DNA of 64,000 nucleotides from JAJZJT01 sp049964655 (GCA_049964655.1 JBMFXC010000003.1:3628-67627), one strand, 5' to 3'; shown: positions 45,160 to 54,456, numbered from the stretch's first letter. A program made the numbers and translations. Notes: a model not told the origin generated them from the sequence alone.

Positions 45160-46962
45160 GTGGTCAGCGTCGTCGTGGACGTTGCCGCCCTGGGCCGGCC
45201 CTTCGACTACATCGTCCCGCCGGAGCTGGACGGCTCCGTCGCGATCGGGACACCCGTGCGGGTCGAGCTCCACGGCCGCCGCCTGCGGGGTTGGGTGGTG
45301 GCCGACCACGTCGAGCCGCCGGCGGGGATCGAACCGAAACCCATCCTGGCGGCCCGTGGCGTGGGGCCGCCGGCCGACGTGGTGGCGCTCGCTGCCTGGG
45401 CGTCGTGGCGGTGGGCCGGACCGGTGTCGAGCTTCCTTGCCACCGCGAGCGCACCCCGGGTCGTGCGGGCCCGAGAGGTCACCTCGGGTCGGCGCCATCC
45501 GGTGGTCGCTTCGCCGGGTGGGGGAGCGGTCGACGTGGTCGACCAGGCGCTCGCCGCGCCGAGGGTCCGACCGGCGGTGGTGCGACTGGCGCCGACGCTC
45601 GACGGCACGCGTGTCGTCCTCGAGGTGCTCCACCGGCTGGGCCCGACCGGGGCGCTCGTGTTGGCGCCGTCGCGACGGCAGGCCGAGGTGCTCGCCGGCC
45701 GGCTCCGGGCTGCCGGCGCTCCGAGCGCGCTCCTGCCAGACGAGTGGGCGTTCGCACGCGGCGGGAGTGCCGTGGCGGTGGGAGCTCGTGGTGCCGCCTG
45801 GGCACCGCTGCCGGCCGTCCGGGTCGTCGTGGTCCTCGATGCCCACGACGAGGCCTACCGCGAAGAGCGGGCACCCACCTGGTCGGCGGTCGACGTCGCC
45901 GTCGAGCGCGGCCGACGGGCAGGGGCCCCGGTCGTGCTCGTGACGCCCTGCCCGACGGTCGTGCTCACGGAGCGGGCGCGCGTGGTGGTCACGCCCCGGG
46001 CGGTCGAGCGCCGGGGTTGGCCCGAGGTGGTCGTGGTCGACCGGGTCGGCGACGACCCGCGCACCGGGCTGTTCTCGGAGCGCCTGGTGACCGAGGCGCG
46101 CGCCGTCCTCGCCGACCCCGGTGGTCGAGTGGTCTGCGTGCTCAATCGACGGGGGCGAGCTCGGCTGCTGGCCTGTGCTGCCTGCGGTGCGGTGGCGGCC
46201 TGCACGCGCTGCGGAGGTGCCATGGAGCTGGGAGCGTCGTCGGAGGTCCTCGAGTGCCGGCGGTGCGGCGAGCAACGGCCGGTTCTGTGCGCCCGGTGCG
46301 ACTCCGGCCGCCTCAAGCTCCTGCGCCCCGGCGTGGCACGTGCCGCCGACGAGCTCAGTCGGCTGCTCGGTCAGCCGGTGCACGAGGAGGCGGGGCCGCG
46401 GAGCCCCGCCACCGCCCACTCGGTCGTCGGTGACGACACCGGACCGGACATCGGCTTCCCTGCCCGGGTGGTCGTCGGGACCACGGCGGCCTTGTACCGG
46501 TCGGGGCCAGCCGACCTGGTGGCCTTCCTCGACTTCGACCAGCATCTGTTGGCGCGGCGCTTCACGGCAGCCGAGGAGGCGCTTGCCCTACTCGCCCGGG
46601 CGGGCAGGTTGGTCGGCGGTCGAGGCGGTCGAGGGCGCCTCCTCGTCCAGACCCGCCTCGGCGACCACGAGGTCTTCGAGGCGGTGCGACGGGGCGATCC
46701 GAGCGTCGTGTCCGAGAGCCAGCGAGCCGTGCGGCGGGCGCTCGACCTCCCTCCCTTTGCTGCTCTTGCCACCCTCGCCGGCCCTGGGACCGCCGCGCTG
46801 GCCGCCGCGCTGGCCGCTGTCCCGGGCGTCGCCGTCTCGACCTTCGACGAGGACCGTGTCGCCGTGCGGGCGATCGACCACGTGGCGCTGTGCGACGCGT
46901 TGGCCAGGGCGGGCCGGCCGGGCGGGAAGGTCCGGGTGGCCGTGGACGCCACCGACCTCTGA
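45160..46962 (+). CDS. priA: Probable primosomal protein N' (PriA) without helicase motifs
   Basis: A 600-residue PriA homologue. The N-terminal DNA-binding domain is seen in VVVDVAALGRPFDYIVPPELDG. The zinc-binding cysteine array is intact in LACAACGAVAACTRCGG, CRRCGEQ and CARCDS (about residues 340-385). The ATPase core is degenerate: where the Walker A loop should be there is GPTGALVLAPSRRQ, with no GKT, and the DEAH-like box is VVLDAHDE. Actinobacterial PriA proteins are known to lack these motifs, so the protein probably binds forks without unwinding them. The GTG at 45160 is preferred; the short intergenic region holds a direct repeat. Confidence 0.87.
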   Translation: MVSVVVDVAALGRPFDYIVPPELDGSVAIGTPVRVELHGRRLRGWVVADHVEPPAGIEPKPILAARGVGPPADVVALAAWASWRWAGPVSSFLATASAPRVVRAREVTSGRRHPVVASPGGGAVDVVDQALAAPRVRPAVVRLAPTLDGTRVVLEVLHRLGPTGALVLAPSRRQAEVLAGRLRAAGAPSALLPDEWAFARGGSAVAVGARGAAWAPLPAVRVVVVLDAHDEAYREERAPTWSAVDVAVERGRRAGAPVVLVTPCPTVVLTERARVVVTPRAVERRGWPEVVVVDRVGDDPRTGLFSERLVTEARAVLADPGGRVVCVLNRRGRARLLACAACGAVAACTRCGGAMELGASSEVLECRRCGEQRPVLCARCDSGRLKLLRPGVARAADELSRLLGQPVHEEAGPRSPATAHSVVGDDTGPDIGFPARVVVGTTAALYRSGPADLVAFLDFDQHLLARRFTAAEEALALLARAGRLVGGRGGRGRLLVQTRLGDHEVFEAVRRGDPSVVSESQRAVRRALDLPPFAALATLAGPGTAALAAALAAVPGVAVSTFDEDRVAVRAIDHVALCDALARAGRPGGKVRVAVDATDL

Positions 46963-47023
46963 GCGGCGAGCGCAGGGCCGACCAAGCCGGGTAGCTCAGG
47001 CCGGCAGTTCGGTCAGCACCGCC

Positions 47024-50000
47024 TCACGAGGTGGCGGAGGGGATCGTCAGCTCGAAGTCGGCGCCGCCACCCAGTGCATCGCGGTAGCGCAGATCTCCTC
47101 CGTGGGCTCGAGCGAGGCCGCGAGCCAGATAGAGCCCGAGGCCGGTGCCGGGCCGACTGGAGCCGAGCCGTGAGAACTTGCGGAACAGGCTGCCGACTTG
47201 GTCGGGAGGAACACCCGGACCCCGGTCGCGGACGTTCACGGTCACCCAGGGGCCGTCGCTCGTCACCACGAGGTCGATCGGCGTGGCGCCGGGGGCGAAC
47301 TTCGCGGCGTTGACGAGCAGGTTGGTCACGATCTGGCGGAGGCGGCCGGCATCGCCGACGACGTTCGCCTGGCCTGGGGCGACGAGCCGGAGCGGATGGT
47401 CGCCCAGGGCGTGGCGGAGGTCCTCGCAGACCTGACGGACGAGGCCAGAGAGGTCGACCACGTCGTGGGCGATCCGGAGCGTCCCGGTGTCGACGGCCCG
47501 GGCGTCGACCAGGGACTCGACCATCGCCGTCATCTCCTCGGTCTGACGCACGATGGCCTCGACCGCCGCACGCCGGCTGTCGTCCTCGCCGTCGAGGTCC
47601 TGGGCCAGTAGCTGGGCGAAGCCGTGGATGACATGGATCGGCGTGCGCAGCTCGTGGGAGAGCACGACGAGGGCGTCGTGGAGCTCGGTGACGGAGTGGA
47701 CGCCGTCGGGGGAGAGCTCGGGTGACCGACCACCCCCGTCGCTCTCGCCGGAAGGCAGCCCCGTGCCCGGGTCGGCACCGGACAGCCCCGGCCCGGGGCT
47801 GGTGGTCCGGCCCGCTCGGTGCGCTCGGGTGGCGTTGGCCGTGGCGTCGTCGGCCAGCCGCAAACGGTAGGCGCCGCGGGCGCTCGCCTCGAGGATGCCC
47901 TCGATCAGGTCGCCGGGCACGGGCCGGCTCCACAGGAACCCCTGGGTGAGCCGGCACCCCATGGCCAGCAGCCGTCGGCACTGCTCCTCGGTCTCGACGC
48001 CCTCGGCGATGAGGGTGAAACCGAGGTGCGTCCCGAGGTCGACGACGGCGTCGACGACCAGTGCGTCCTCGGGGCAGGTGGTCAACCCGGCGACGAAGGA
48101 CTGGTCGATCTTGAGGACGTCGATGGCAATGGTGCGGATCTGCGACAACGAGGAGTAGCCCGTCCCGAAGTCGTCGAGGGCGACGCGGACGCCGAGCGCC
48201 CGCGCTGCCCGTAAGGTCTCGGCAGCCTGTTCGGCGTCTCCGAGCAGGGCGCTCTCGGTGATCTCGAGGCAGAGCTGCGAGGGCGCGGCGGTGAGATGTG
48301 CCAAGGCCTCGACCAGGGTGTCGAGGAGGGCCGGGTCGTCGAGCTGGCGGGCCGAGACGTTGACGGCCATCTCGAGCGCGAGGTCGGGATGCGCCCGGTG
48401 GAGCTGGTCGAGCCGGCGCACCGCGGTGGTGAGCACCCAGGCGCCAAGCGGCCGGATGAGGCCCGTCTCCTCGGCGGCGCCGATGAAGCGGTCGGGCCCG
48501 AGGAGGCCGTCCTCCGGGTGGAGCCATCGGACCAGGGCCTCGAAGCCGCGGACCCGACCAGTGGCGACCTCCACGATCGGCTGGTAGTGGAGCCGGAACT
48601 GCCGCTCCTCGATGGCTACCCGGAGTGCCGCTTCGAGGTGGGACCGCGACAGGACGCGCCCCTTGAGCGGGTGGTCGAACACCAACGAGCGGTGGCCGCC
48701 CGACCGCCGCGCTTCGCGGAGCGCCGTCTCGGCATGGGAGAGGAGGTCCGATCCGTGGGCCGACGTGCCGAGGACGATGCCACACGAGGCGGTGGGATGG
48801 AGGTCGAGCGAGAACTCGTCGACAGCCGCCACCACGACCGAGGCGAGGCGATCGGCCACGAAGGAGGCCGCCGCCAGGTCGTCGACGCCGTCGGCGACGA
48901 GGGCGAAGGTGTCGCCCCCGACTCGGGCGAGGAGGTGGTGCCCGTCCTCGGGCACCACGGCGGTCAGGCGCTCGGCCACCCGGCTCAGTACGGCGTCCCC
49001 GGTCGACTGCCCGTAGCCCTCGTTGATCCGGCTGAAGTGGTCGAGGCCGACCGCGACGACGGCGACGGCCGATAGGCGGCCCCGGCCGGCCAGGTGGTCG
49101 AGCGCGCTGCACAGCGTCCGTCGGTCGGCCAGGGCGGTGAGCTCGTCCCGGCGCGGCTGCTCGACGGCCAGGTCACCGGACGACGGCCCTGTCAGGTGCG
49201 GCGACGGCCCCGCCAGGCGCGACGGCCCCGCCAGGCGCGACGGCTCGGAAGGTCGCTCCAAGCCGTACCGTCTCGAGGAGGACCGCCGGAGGGCTCGACG
49301 CANNNNNNNNNNNNNNNNNNNNNNNNNNNNNNNNNNNNNNNNNNNNNNNNNNNNNNNNNNNNNNNNNNNNNNNNNNNNNNNNNNNNNNNNNNNNNNNNNN
49401 NNGAAGGTCGCTCCAAGCCGTACCGTCTCGAGGAGGACCGCCGGAGGGCTCGACGCACGGTGGCCACCGAGCGCAGGTCGGCGCCGACCGAGACGACCGG
49501 GAGGGTGACGACCGGAACGGAGGCCTCCACCGCCTCGAGCATCTGCGCGCCACGGCCGACGCGATGGTCGAGGAGGCGGGGGGACAGGAGCGTCGCCGCC
49601 GGAAGCTCCTCGCCGTAGGCGACGAGGGCGTCGGCGATCGAGGACACGATCAGCTCGCGGACCGGCTGGGGCCGCTCGTGCCGATCGTGGGCCGCCGTGC
49701 GGAGCACCAGGCGGGCCCGGGCGATCTCGGACTCGTCGAGGGCGACGATGAGCACGAGGGGAGCGTCGGGAGAGGGGAAAGGTGGCCCCGGCGCCACCGT
49801 GGGCGCTGCCCCCTCCACCGAGGTCGGGGCTGGGGTGCCGGCGTCTCGCCTGGCGAGGGTGCCACCCCCGACGGTGCCACGGTGCTCGCCACGGTGCTCG
49901 CCACGGTGCTCGCCACCGTACCGTCGAGGCTCGTGCCCCGCCGGGTCTCGGTACAGCTCCTCCACTGGTGTGGGCTCCTCCATCGGTGCGGGCTCCTCCA

Positions 50001-50118
50001 CTGACGCAAGCCGTCCGTGCCGGACGGGGCCACGCCAGCGCTCCGGCTCCATCATCGGCGCAGTGGCGCAGTGGCCGTAGACCCACACGTGGTGTTCGCC
50101 ATGGTCCATCTGTGTCAT
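47024..50118 (-). CDS. EAL-domain/histidine-kinase fusion with degenerate GGDEF and N-terminal receiver-like region (crosses gap 3)
   Basis: If the duplicated 55 bp at gap 3 are collapsed, this is one frame of about 979 residues. In order: a low-complexity N-terminus with GEHR repeats; a possible receiver-like domain around LVLIVALDESEIARARLVLR; a GGDEF domain whose motif is RVGGDTF, unlikely to make c-di-GMP; an EAL domain with catalytic motifs intact (GFEALVRW, LEITES, LDDFGTGYSS, LKIDQSF, LIAEGVET); a Ser/Gly-rich linker; then a HisKA domain (VLSHELRTPIH) and HATPase (NLLVNAAKF, RDRGPGVP, GTGLGLYLA). No membrane segment is seen. It probably degrades or senses c-di-GMP and controls phosphorylation of an unknown partner. 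The start is uncertain. Confidence 0.75.
49203..49238. repeat. 18-bp tandem repeat in the EAL-kinase gene
   Basis: Two perfect 18-bp copies (49203-49220 and 49221-49238) encode Ser-Arg-Leu-Ala-Gly-Pro units in the linker before the GGDEF domain. Confidence 0.8.
49248..49302. repeat. Left copy of a 55-bp duplicated contig end (gap 3)
   Basis: Identical to 49403-49457. Both copies code the same peptide in the two frames that meet at the gap, so merging them restores one open frame. Confidence 0.9.
49303..49402. other. Assembly gap 3 (100 N) inside the EAL-kinase gene
   Basis: A placeholder gap. Removing 155 bp (gap plus one copy) changes the frame by the exact amount needed to join the two coding halves. 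Confidence 0.95.
49403..49457. repeat. Right copy of the 55-bp duplicated contig end (gap 3)
   Basis: Identical to 49248-49302. It codes RRALRRSSSRRYGLERP in the N-terminal half of the EAL-kinase gene. Confidence 0.9.
49878..49913. repeat. 12-bp tandem repeat coding GEHR units
   Basis: Three perfect copies of CACGGTGCTCGC (minus-strand codons Gly-Glu-His-Arg) near the N-terminus of the EAL-kinase protein. A fourth is degenerate. Confidence 0.8.
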
Positions 50119-50357
50119 CTCGACCACGGCGAGCGTCCGACATGACGCGTTTGTGTCACAGGGATGGTCAGCGTGCGCCTTGGCAGGGAGGGGCGATCGG
50201 CTGACCATGGTGTCGGCGGCGAAGGTGCGCCTGCGCGCCTGGTGGGTGGACGGTCCTGGCATGGCGGTGGGGCCCAGCTCACCCGGAGTGAGGGACGCGT
50301 GGCTGCCGGGAGCCGCTTGACGGCGGTCGCACGTGGGGAGACGGAGACGAGAGCAGG
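50119..50357. other. Divergent upstream region of the two kinase genes
   Basis: 239 bp between the EAL-kinase and PAS-GAF kinase starts. It probably holds both promoters. I see no confident -35/-10 pair or palindrome; the EAL-kinase frame remains open to 50262, so its start may lie within this region. Confidence 0.4.
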
Positions 50358-52121
50358 ATGACCGATCACGGTTCGCACGGCGGCGAGGTCCGGGGGGGGA
50401 GCGTGATCGTCGACGACGACCGCCGGATCGTCTCCGTGAGCCCGGGTCTGGCCCGGCTCCTCGGGCAGGATCCCGCCGACATGGTCGGGCACACCACCCT
50501 CGAGTGGGTGGTGGGGGACCCGGACGCGGTGGCGGCCGAGGAGGAGCAGCCGGGCACCGGACCGTGGGCCGAGGTCAGCCGCCGCCGGCTGCGGTTGCAG
50601 CACCGGGACGGGTCGATGCTGTGGGTCCGTTCGACCCGGGCCCGCCTGGGGGAGGGTGGGGGCGGGGTCATCATCATCGACGACATCTCCGAGCAGGTCG
50701 AGGCGGAGGCGGTCCTCGCCACCCAGGCGGAGCGTACCGCCTTTCTGTCGGAGCTCTCCGTGGCGCTGTCGGAGGCAGGACCGGACGTGCGGGCGGTGCT
50801 CGACCACTTGACCCACTCTTTGGGCCGGTACTACGGCGCCTCCTCGATCGCCCGTCTGGTGGGCGCGGACGGCGTGTACCGAGTGGCGGCCTCCTACGGC
50901 GCCGATGCCGAGCGCACGAGCCCAGTGGTCGACCGCACCGGCGAGCTGACGGAGCTGGTGCCGTGGGTGGACGGCGTGCTCCGGTCCGGTCGTGCACGGG
51001 CCGGTAGCGTCGACGACCTCGTCCGTGGTGCGAGCGAGCCGATGGTGGCGCTCGCTGCCGAGCTCGGCCTGTCGAGCGTGCTCGCCCTCCCACTGCTGGG
51101 CCCGGACGGACCGGTCGGGCTGGTGACCGTCGTGCGCTTCGGCACCGGTAGCACCGACGACGCCGACGCCGTCTTCACCCACGCCGACGCCGTCTTCGCC
51201 GACCAAGTGGCCCGGCTGGCGTCGCTCTCGCTCGAGAACGCCCGGCTGGTGACGACCCTCCAGGCCCGCACCGAGGCAGCCGAAGAGACGACCGAGGAGC
51301 TGCGGAGGGCAGTCCGTCTGCTGGGCTCGAGCATCGCCCAGCGGCGCGCCCTGGTGCGACGTCTCGCCCGCGCTCAAGAGGACGAGCGCAGCCGGATCGC
51401 CGTCGAGATCCACGACGACTCGATCCAGGTCCTGACCGGCCTCGGCCTCAAGCTGCAGCTGCTGCGCCGGGTGGTCTCCGAGGCCGCGGCGACGGACATC
51501 CTCGACGACCTCGAGCAGGCAGTGGCCTCGGCGACCGATCGGCTGCGCCATGTGCTCTTCGACCTGCGTCCGCCGGCCCTCGAGCTGAAGGGTTTGGCCC
51601 TCTCGGTCGAGGAGCTCGCCGACCGCTTGCTCGCACCGGCCGGCTGCGAGGTGTCGGTGCGCTCGATGCTCGGTGGTGCCCCGTCGTCCCTGCAGGCTGC
51701 GGTGGTCTACCGGATCGCCAAGGAAGCGTTGACCAACGCGGCCCGGCACGCTCAGGCGGAGCGGGTCGACGTGGTCTTGGAGGACCGTTCGGGCGGGCTC
51801 CTGCTGCGGGTCAGCGACGACGGGGTCGGTTTCGACCCGGCCGTGACGGGTGACGACCGACGCTTCGGGCTCCCGCTCATGCGCGAACAGGCCGAGCTGG
51901 CCGAAGGATGGTTGGCGGTGAGCTCGCAACCGGGCAAGGGGACGACGCTCGAGGCCTGGGTCCCCGGTGGTGACAGCGAGGGAATCGGCGACAGCGAGGC
52001 CGACAGCGAGGCCGACAGCGAGGCCGACAGCGAGGCCGACAGCGAGGCCGACAGGGAGAGTGGCAGGTTGGGCGACGGCGATCGGGGGAACGGACGCTCC
52101 TCGGGTCCGTCCACCGGCTGA
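50358..52121 (+). CDS. PAS-GAF sensor histidine kinase (HisKA_3, NarL-type)
   Basis: A 587-residue soluble sensor kinase. A PAS domain spans about 15-115 (VIVDDDRRIVSVSPGLARLLG), and a GAF domain spans about 130-310 (AVLDHLTHSLGRYYGASSIARLVG, then LSSVLALPLLGPDGPVGLVTVV). The HisKA_3 dimerisation helix carries the phospho-accepting H352 (RIAVEIHDDSIQ), and the HATPase has EALTNAARHA and VSDDGVGFD. There is no membrane segment, so the signal is cytoplasmic; the PAS or GAF domain may bind haem, nucleotide or flavin. The C-terminus has five DSEA repeats. Its likely partner is the convergent LuxR-type regulator that follows. Confidence 0.9.
   Translation: MTDHGSHGGEVRGGSVIVDDDRRIVSVSPGLARLLGQDPADMVGHTTLEWVVGDPDAVAAEEEQPGTGPWAEVSRRRLRLQHRDGSMLWVRSTRARLGEGGGGVIIIDDISEQVEAEAVLATQAERTAFLSELSVALSEAGPDVRAVLDHLTHSLGRYYGASSIARLVGADGVYRVAASYGADAERTSPVVDRTGELTELVPWVDGVLRSGRARAGSVDDLVRGASEPMVALAAELGLSSVLALPLLGPDGPVGLVTVVRFGTGSTDDADAVFTHADAVFADQVARLASLSLENARLVTTLQARTEAAEETTEELRRAVRLLGSSIAQRRALVRRLARAQEDERSRIAVEIHDDSIQVLTGLGLKLQLLRRVVSEAAATDILDDLEQAVASATDRLRHVLFDLRPPALELKGLALSVEELADRLLAPAGCEVSVRSMLGGAPSSLQAAVVYRIAKEALTNAARHAQAERVDVVLEDRSGGLLLRVSDDGVGFDPAVTGDDRRFGLPLMREQAELAEGWLAVSSQPGKGTTLEAWVPGGDSEGIGDSEADSEADSEADSEADSEADRESGRLGDGDRGNGRSSGPSTG
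51990..52049. repeat. 12-bp tandem repeat coding (DSEA)5
   Basis: Five perfect copies of GACAGCGAGGCC near the 3' end of the kinase gene encode Asp-Ser-Glu-Ala. In frame, so copy changes only alter the acidic tail. Confidence 0.9.
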
Positions 52122-52153
52122 GGTGGCCCCGGCCGGCCGGCCCGTGCGGTCCG

Positions 52154-52864
52154 TCAGCGGTGGCCGGGATCGCTGAGGGTGACGATGCCCTCGCGGGCGG
52201 CGATGGCGACCGCTTCGAGCTTGGAGTGCGCGCCGAGCTTGGACAAGATGTTGCGGACGTGGTTCCGGACGGTGTGGGGACTGAGCACCAGTTGCTCGAC
52301 GATCTCGGTAGTGGAGGCACCCGTCGCCAACAGCTGGAGCACCTCCAGCTCACGGGCGCTCAGACCGGCGGGCATCTGCCGGCGCCGGGAGAGCGTGGAG
52401 AGGAGCGTGCCGAGCCGGTCGGTGGGGATTGCCATCTCGCCGGCGGCTGCGGCTCGGATGGCCCGCACGACCTCGTCGACCCGTCCGTCCTTCGTCACGA
52501 ACCCCGCGCAGCCGGCGTCGACGGCGGCGGCCAGCACCGAATCGTCCCCCGCCCCGGTCACCAGGACCACCTGGATGTCCTCGTACTGGTCACGAATGCG
52601 CCTCGCAGCGGTGACGCCGTCTCCGTCGGGGAGGCGGAAGTCCATCAGCACCACGTCGGGCTGGAGCTCGGACACGGCGTCGTGGGCGGCGGCGATCGTC
52701 GTGGCGTGCCCGACGGTCGCGATGCCGTCCTCCCCGTCGAGCAGGGCGAGGAGCCCTTGCGCCACCATCATGTGGTCCTCGACCACGAGCACGGTGATCG
52801 GATGCCCCGGTCCGCCCGCGCCGTGGCCCCGAGGGGCCTGGTCGGGTGGGAGCACCGAAGACAT
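52154..52864 (-). CDS. LuxR/NarL family response regulator
   Basis: A 236-residue two-component regulator. The receiver domain (about 22-140) has the acidic pair in VVEDH, the phospho-acceptor D75 in VVLMDFRLPDGDG, the switch Thr in VTGAG and K125 in GFVTKDG. The LuxR helix-turn-helix (about 170-232) has LSARELEVLQLLATG and SPHTVRNHVRNILSKLGAHSKLEAVAIA. It should bind DNA as a dimer after phosphorylation. The gene converges on the HisKA_3 kinase gene with 32 bp between stops; the kinase type and regulator type match. ATG 52864 is chosen, with GGGGGTG just upstream. Confidence 0.92.
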   Translation of the reverse strand: MSSVLPPDQAPRGHGAGGPGHPITVLVVEDHMMVAQGLLALLDGEDGIATVGHATTIAAAHDAVSELQPDVVLMDFRLPDGDGVTAARRIRDQYEDIQVVLVTGAGDDSVLAAAVDAGCAGFVTKDGRVDEVVRAIRAAAAGEMAIPTDRLGTLLSTLSRRRQMPAGLSARELEVLQLLATGASTTEIVEQLVLSPHTVRNHVRNILSKLGAHSKLEAVAIAAREGIVTLSDPGHR

Positions 52865-52961
52865 AGCACCCCCATTGTGCCCCAGGGTGCCCGGGCGGGA
52901 GGGCGGGAGGGCGGCTGGGCCTGCCGGCAGCGCCGGGTGACAGTTCGTCGGCGGGTGCCCG

Positions 52962-52973
52962 TAGAGTGGTGGC
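52962..52973 (+). promoter_or_regulatory. Leaderless -10 box of def
   Basis: TAGAGT (52962-52967), then 6 nt, then the ATG at 52974. GTGACA about 20 bp upstream of the box may be the -35. Confidence 0.5.
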
Positions 52974-53519
52974 ATGGCTCACTACACGGTGCGCACCTAC
53001 GGCGACCCGGTCCTCCGTCAGCCGGCGGCCGACGTCGAGGAGTTCGACGGCGCCTTGGCGCGTCTGGTCGACGACATGGTGGAGACGATGTACGAGGCCG
53101 AGGGCGTGGGGTTGGCGGCGCCGCAAATCGGCGTACAGCGGCGCCTGTTCGTCTACGACGTCGGCGACGGCCCGGCCGTGGTCGCAAACCCCCGGATCGT
53201 CGACGCTTCGGGTGAGTGGCGCTACGACGAAGGCTGCCTGTCGATCCCCGGGCTCCGGTTGGCCATCGTGCGCCCGGCTCGCGTCGTGGTGACCGGCCAG
53301 GACCTCGACGGGGAAGCCGTCGAGGTGGAGGCGGACGAGTTCCTCGGGCGGGTGTTCCAGCACGAGATCGACCACCTCGACGGCGTGCTCATGCTCGAAC
53401 GGCTCGAGGAGGCCGAGCGCAAGATCGCCTTGAAGGTCCTGCGTGACCGGGCCATGGGCCTCGACACCTCGGCGCTCGAGGGTCAGCTGGCCAGCGCCGG
53501 CAGCGCCCGGGCCATCTGA
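52974..53519 (+). CDS. def: Peptide deformylase
   Basis: A 181-residue metalloenzyme that removes formyl groups from nascent proteins. All three family motifs are intact: GVGLAAPQIG (44-53), EGCLS with metal ligand C88, and QHEIDH with ligands H130 and H134 and catalytic E131. The length and motif spacing fit the type 1 enzymes. The ATG start follows a TAGAGT box by 6 nt, so the mRNA should be leaderless. It is 11 bp before fmt, the enzyme that adds the formyl group; the pair is a common operon. Confidence 0.96.
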   Translation: MAHYTVRTYGDPVLRQPAADVEEFDGALARLVDDMVETMYEAEGVGLAAPQIGVQRRLFVYDVGDGPAVVANPRIVDASGEWRYDEGCLSIPGLRLAIVRPARVVVTGQDLDGEAVEVEADEFLGRVFQHEIDHLDGVLMLERLEEAERKIALKVLRDRAMGLDTSALEGQLASAGSARAI

Positions 53520-53530
53520 GCCCACCGGCG

Positions 53531-54445
53531 GTGGCCCGGCTCGTCTTCTTGGGAACGCCCGAGGTCGCCGTCGGACCGCTCGAGACCCTCGTCGCCTGTG
53601 GGCACGAAGTGGTGGGTGTCGTCACCCGTCCCGACCGGCGCAGGGCTCGGGGTGGGCCCCCTGTGCCGAGCCCGGTCAAGGCGGCGGCGCTCCGTGCTGG
53701 CCTCGAGGTGGTCGAAGACGTCACCGAGGTCCTCGATGCCGGCGCCGAGCTCGGCGTGGTGGTGGCCTACGGGCGGATCATCCCGGCGGCCGTGCTCGGG
53801 CGTCTCCCCATGGTGAATCTGCACTTCTCGCTCCTGCCGCGATGGCGGGGCGCGGCTCCGGTCGAACGGGCGATCCTCGCCGGCGACGAGCGGACCGGGG
53901 TGTGCCTCATGACCGTCGAGCCCGAGCTCGACACCGGTCCGGTCCACGCCTGTGCCGAGACGGCGATCGGCGCCGACGAGACGGCCGACGAGCTGCGCGG
54001 GCGTCTGGCCGACCTGGGCTCGAAGCTGTTGGCCGAGCACCTTGCCGGGGGACGGGCCGGGCTGCCTCCCGGAAGGCCTCAGCTCGGTGAGGCGACGTAC
54101 GCGGCGAAGGTCGAGCCGGCAGAGCGCCGGCTCCGCTTCGAGCTGCCCGACGACGTGGTGAACCGGACGGTTCGTATCGGCCAGGCGTGGACGACGTTCC
54201 GCGGCGCCCGCCTGCTCGTCCGCCGGGCCGTCCCCGGAACGGCCCCCGAGGGAGCGCCTCGGGAAGGGGTACCCGGCGAGCTGTGGGGCACGCACGTCCG
54301 AACCGGCGGGGGAGGGTGGCTCCGCCTCGACCGGGTGCAGCCGCAGGGGCGGACCGAGCTCGATGCCACGGCGTGGGTCCGCGGGGCGCGTCCGGCACCC
54401 GGGGAGCGGCTCGGGGGCGAGGATCCGGTCGGCCCCGGCCGGTAG
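53531..54445 (+). CDS. fmt: Methionyl-tRNA formyltransferase
   Basis: A 304-residue enzyme that formylates initiator Met-tRNA using 10-formyltetrahydrofolate. The N-terminal domain has LVFLGTPEVAVGPLETLV and the catalytic block VNLHFSLLPRWRGAAPVERAI, in which Asn and His are catalytic, followed by the ELDTGPV loop with the catalytic Asp. The C-terminal tRNA-binding domain covers about residues 205-300. The GTG at 53531 is chosen, because it starts at the conserved strand. It lies between def and rpe and is probably co-transcribed with def. Confidence 0.95.
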   Translation: MARLVFLGTPEVAVGPLETLVACGHEVVGVVTRPDRRRARGGPPVPSPVKAAALRAGLEVVEDVTEVLDAGAELGVVVAYGRIIPAAVLGRLPMVNLHFSLLPRWRGAAPVERAILAGDERTGVCLMTVEPELDTGPVHACAETAIGADETADELRGRLADLGSKLLAEHLAGGRAGLPPGRPQLGEATYAAKVEPAERRLRFELPDDVVNRTVRIGQAWTTFRGARLLVRRAVPGTAPEGAPREGVPGELWGTHVRTGGGGWLRLDRVQPQGRTELDATAWVRGARPAPGERLGGEDPVGPGR

Positions 54446-54456
54446 CATCGACGGGG
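54443..54456 (+). promoter_or_regulatory. Possible internal -10 box before rpe
   Basis: TAGCAT (54443-54448) overlaps the fmt stop and is followed by 8 nt and the rpe ATG. It may be an internal leaderless promoter within the def-fmt-rpe series. Confidence 0.35.

Noticed and set aside
47013..49112. Alternative minus-strand frame of about 699 codons over the EAL-kinase gene
   Set aside because: Arg/Pro-rich translation without domains; the overlapping frame has complete GGDEF-like, EAL, HisKA and HATPase motifs.
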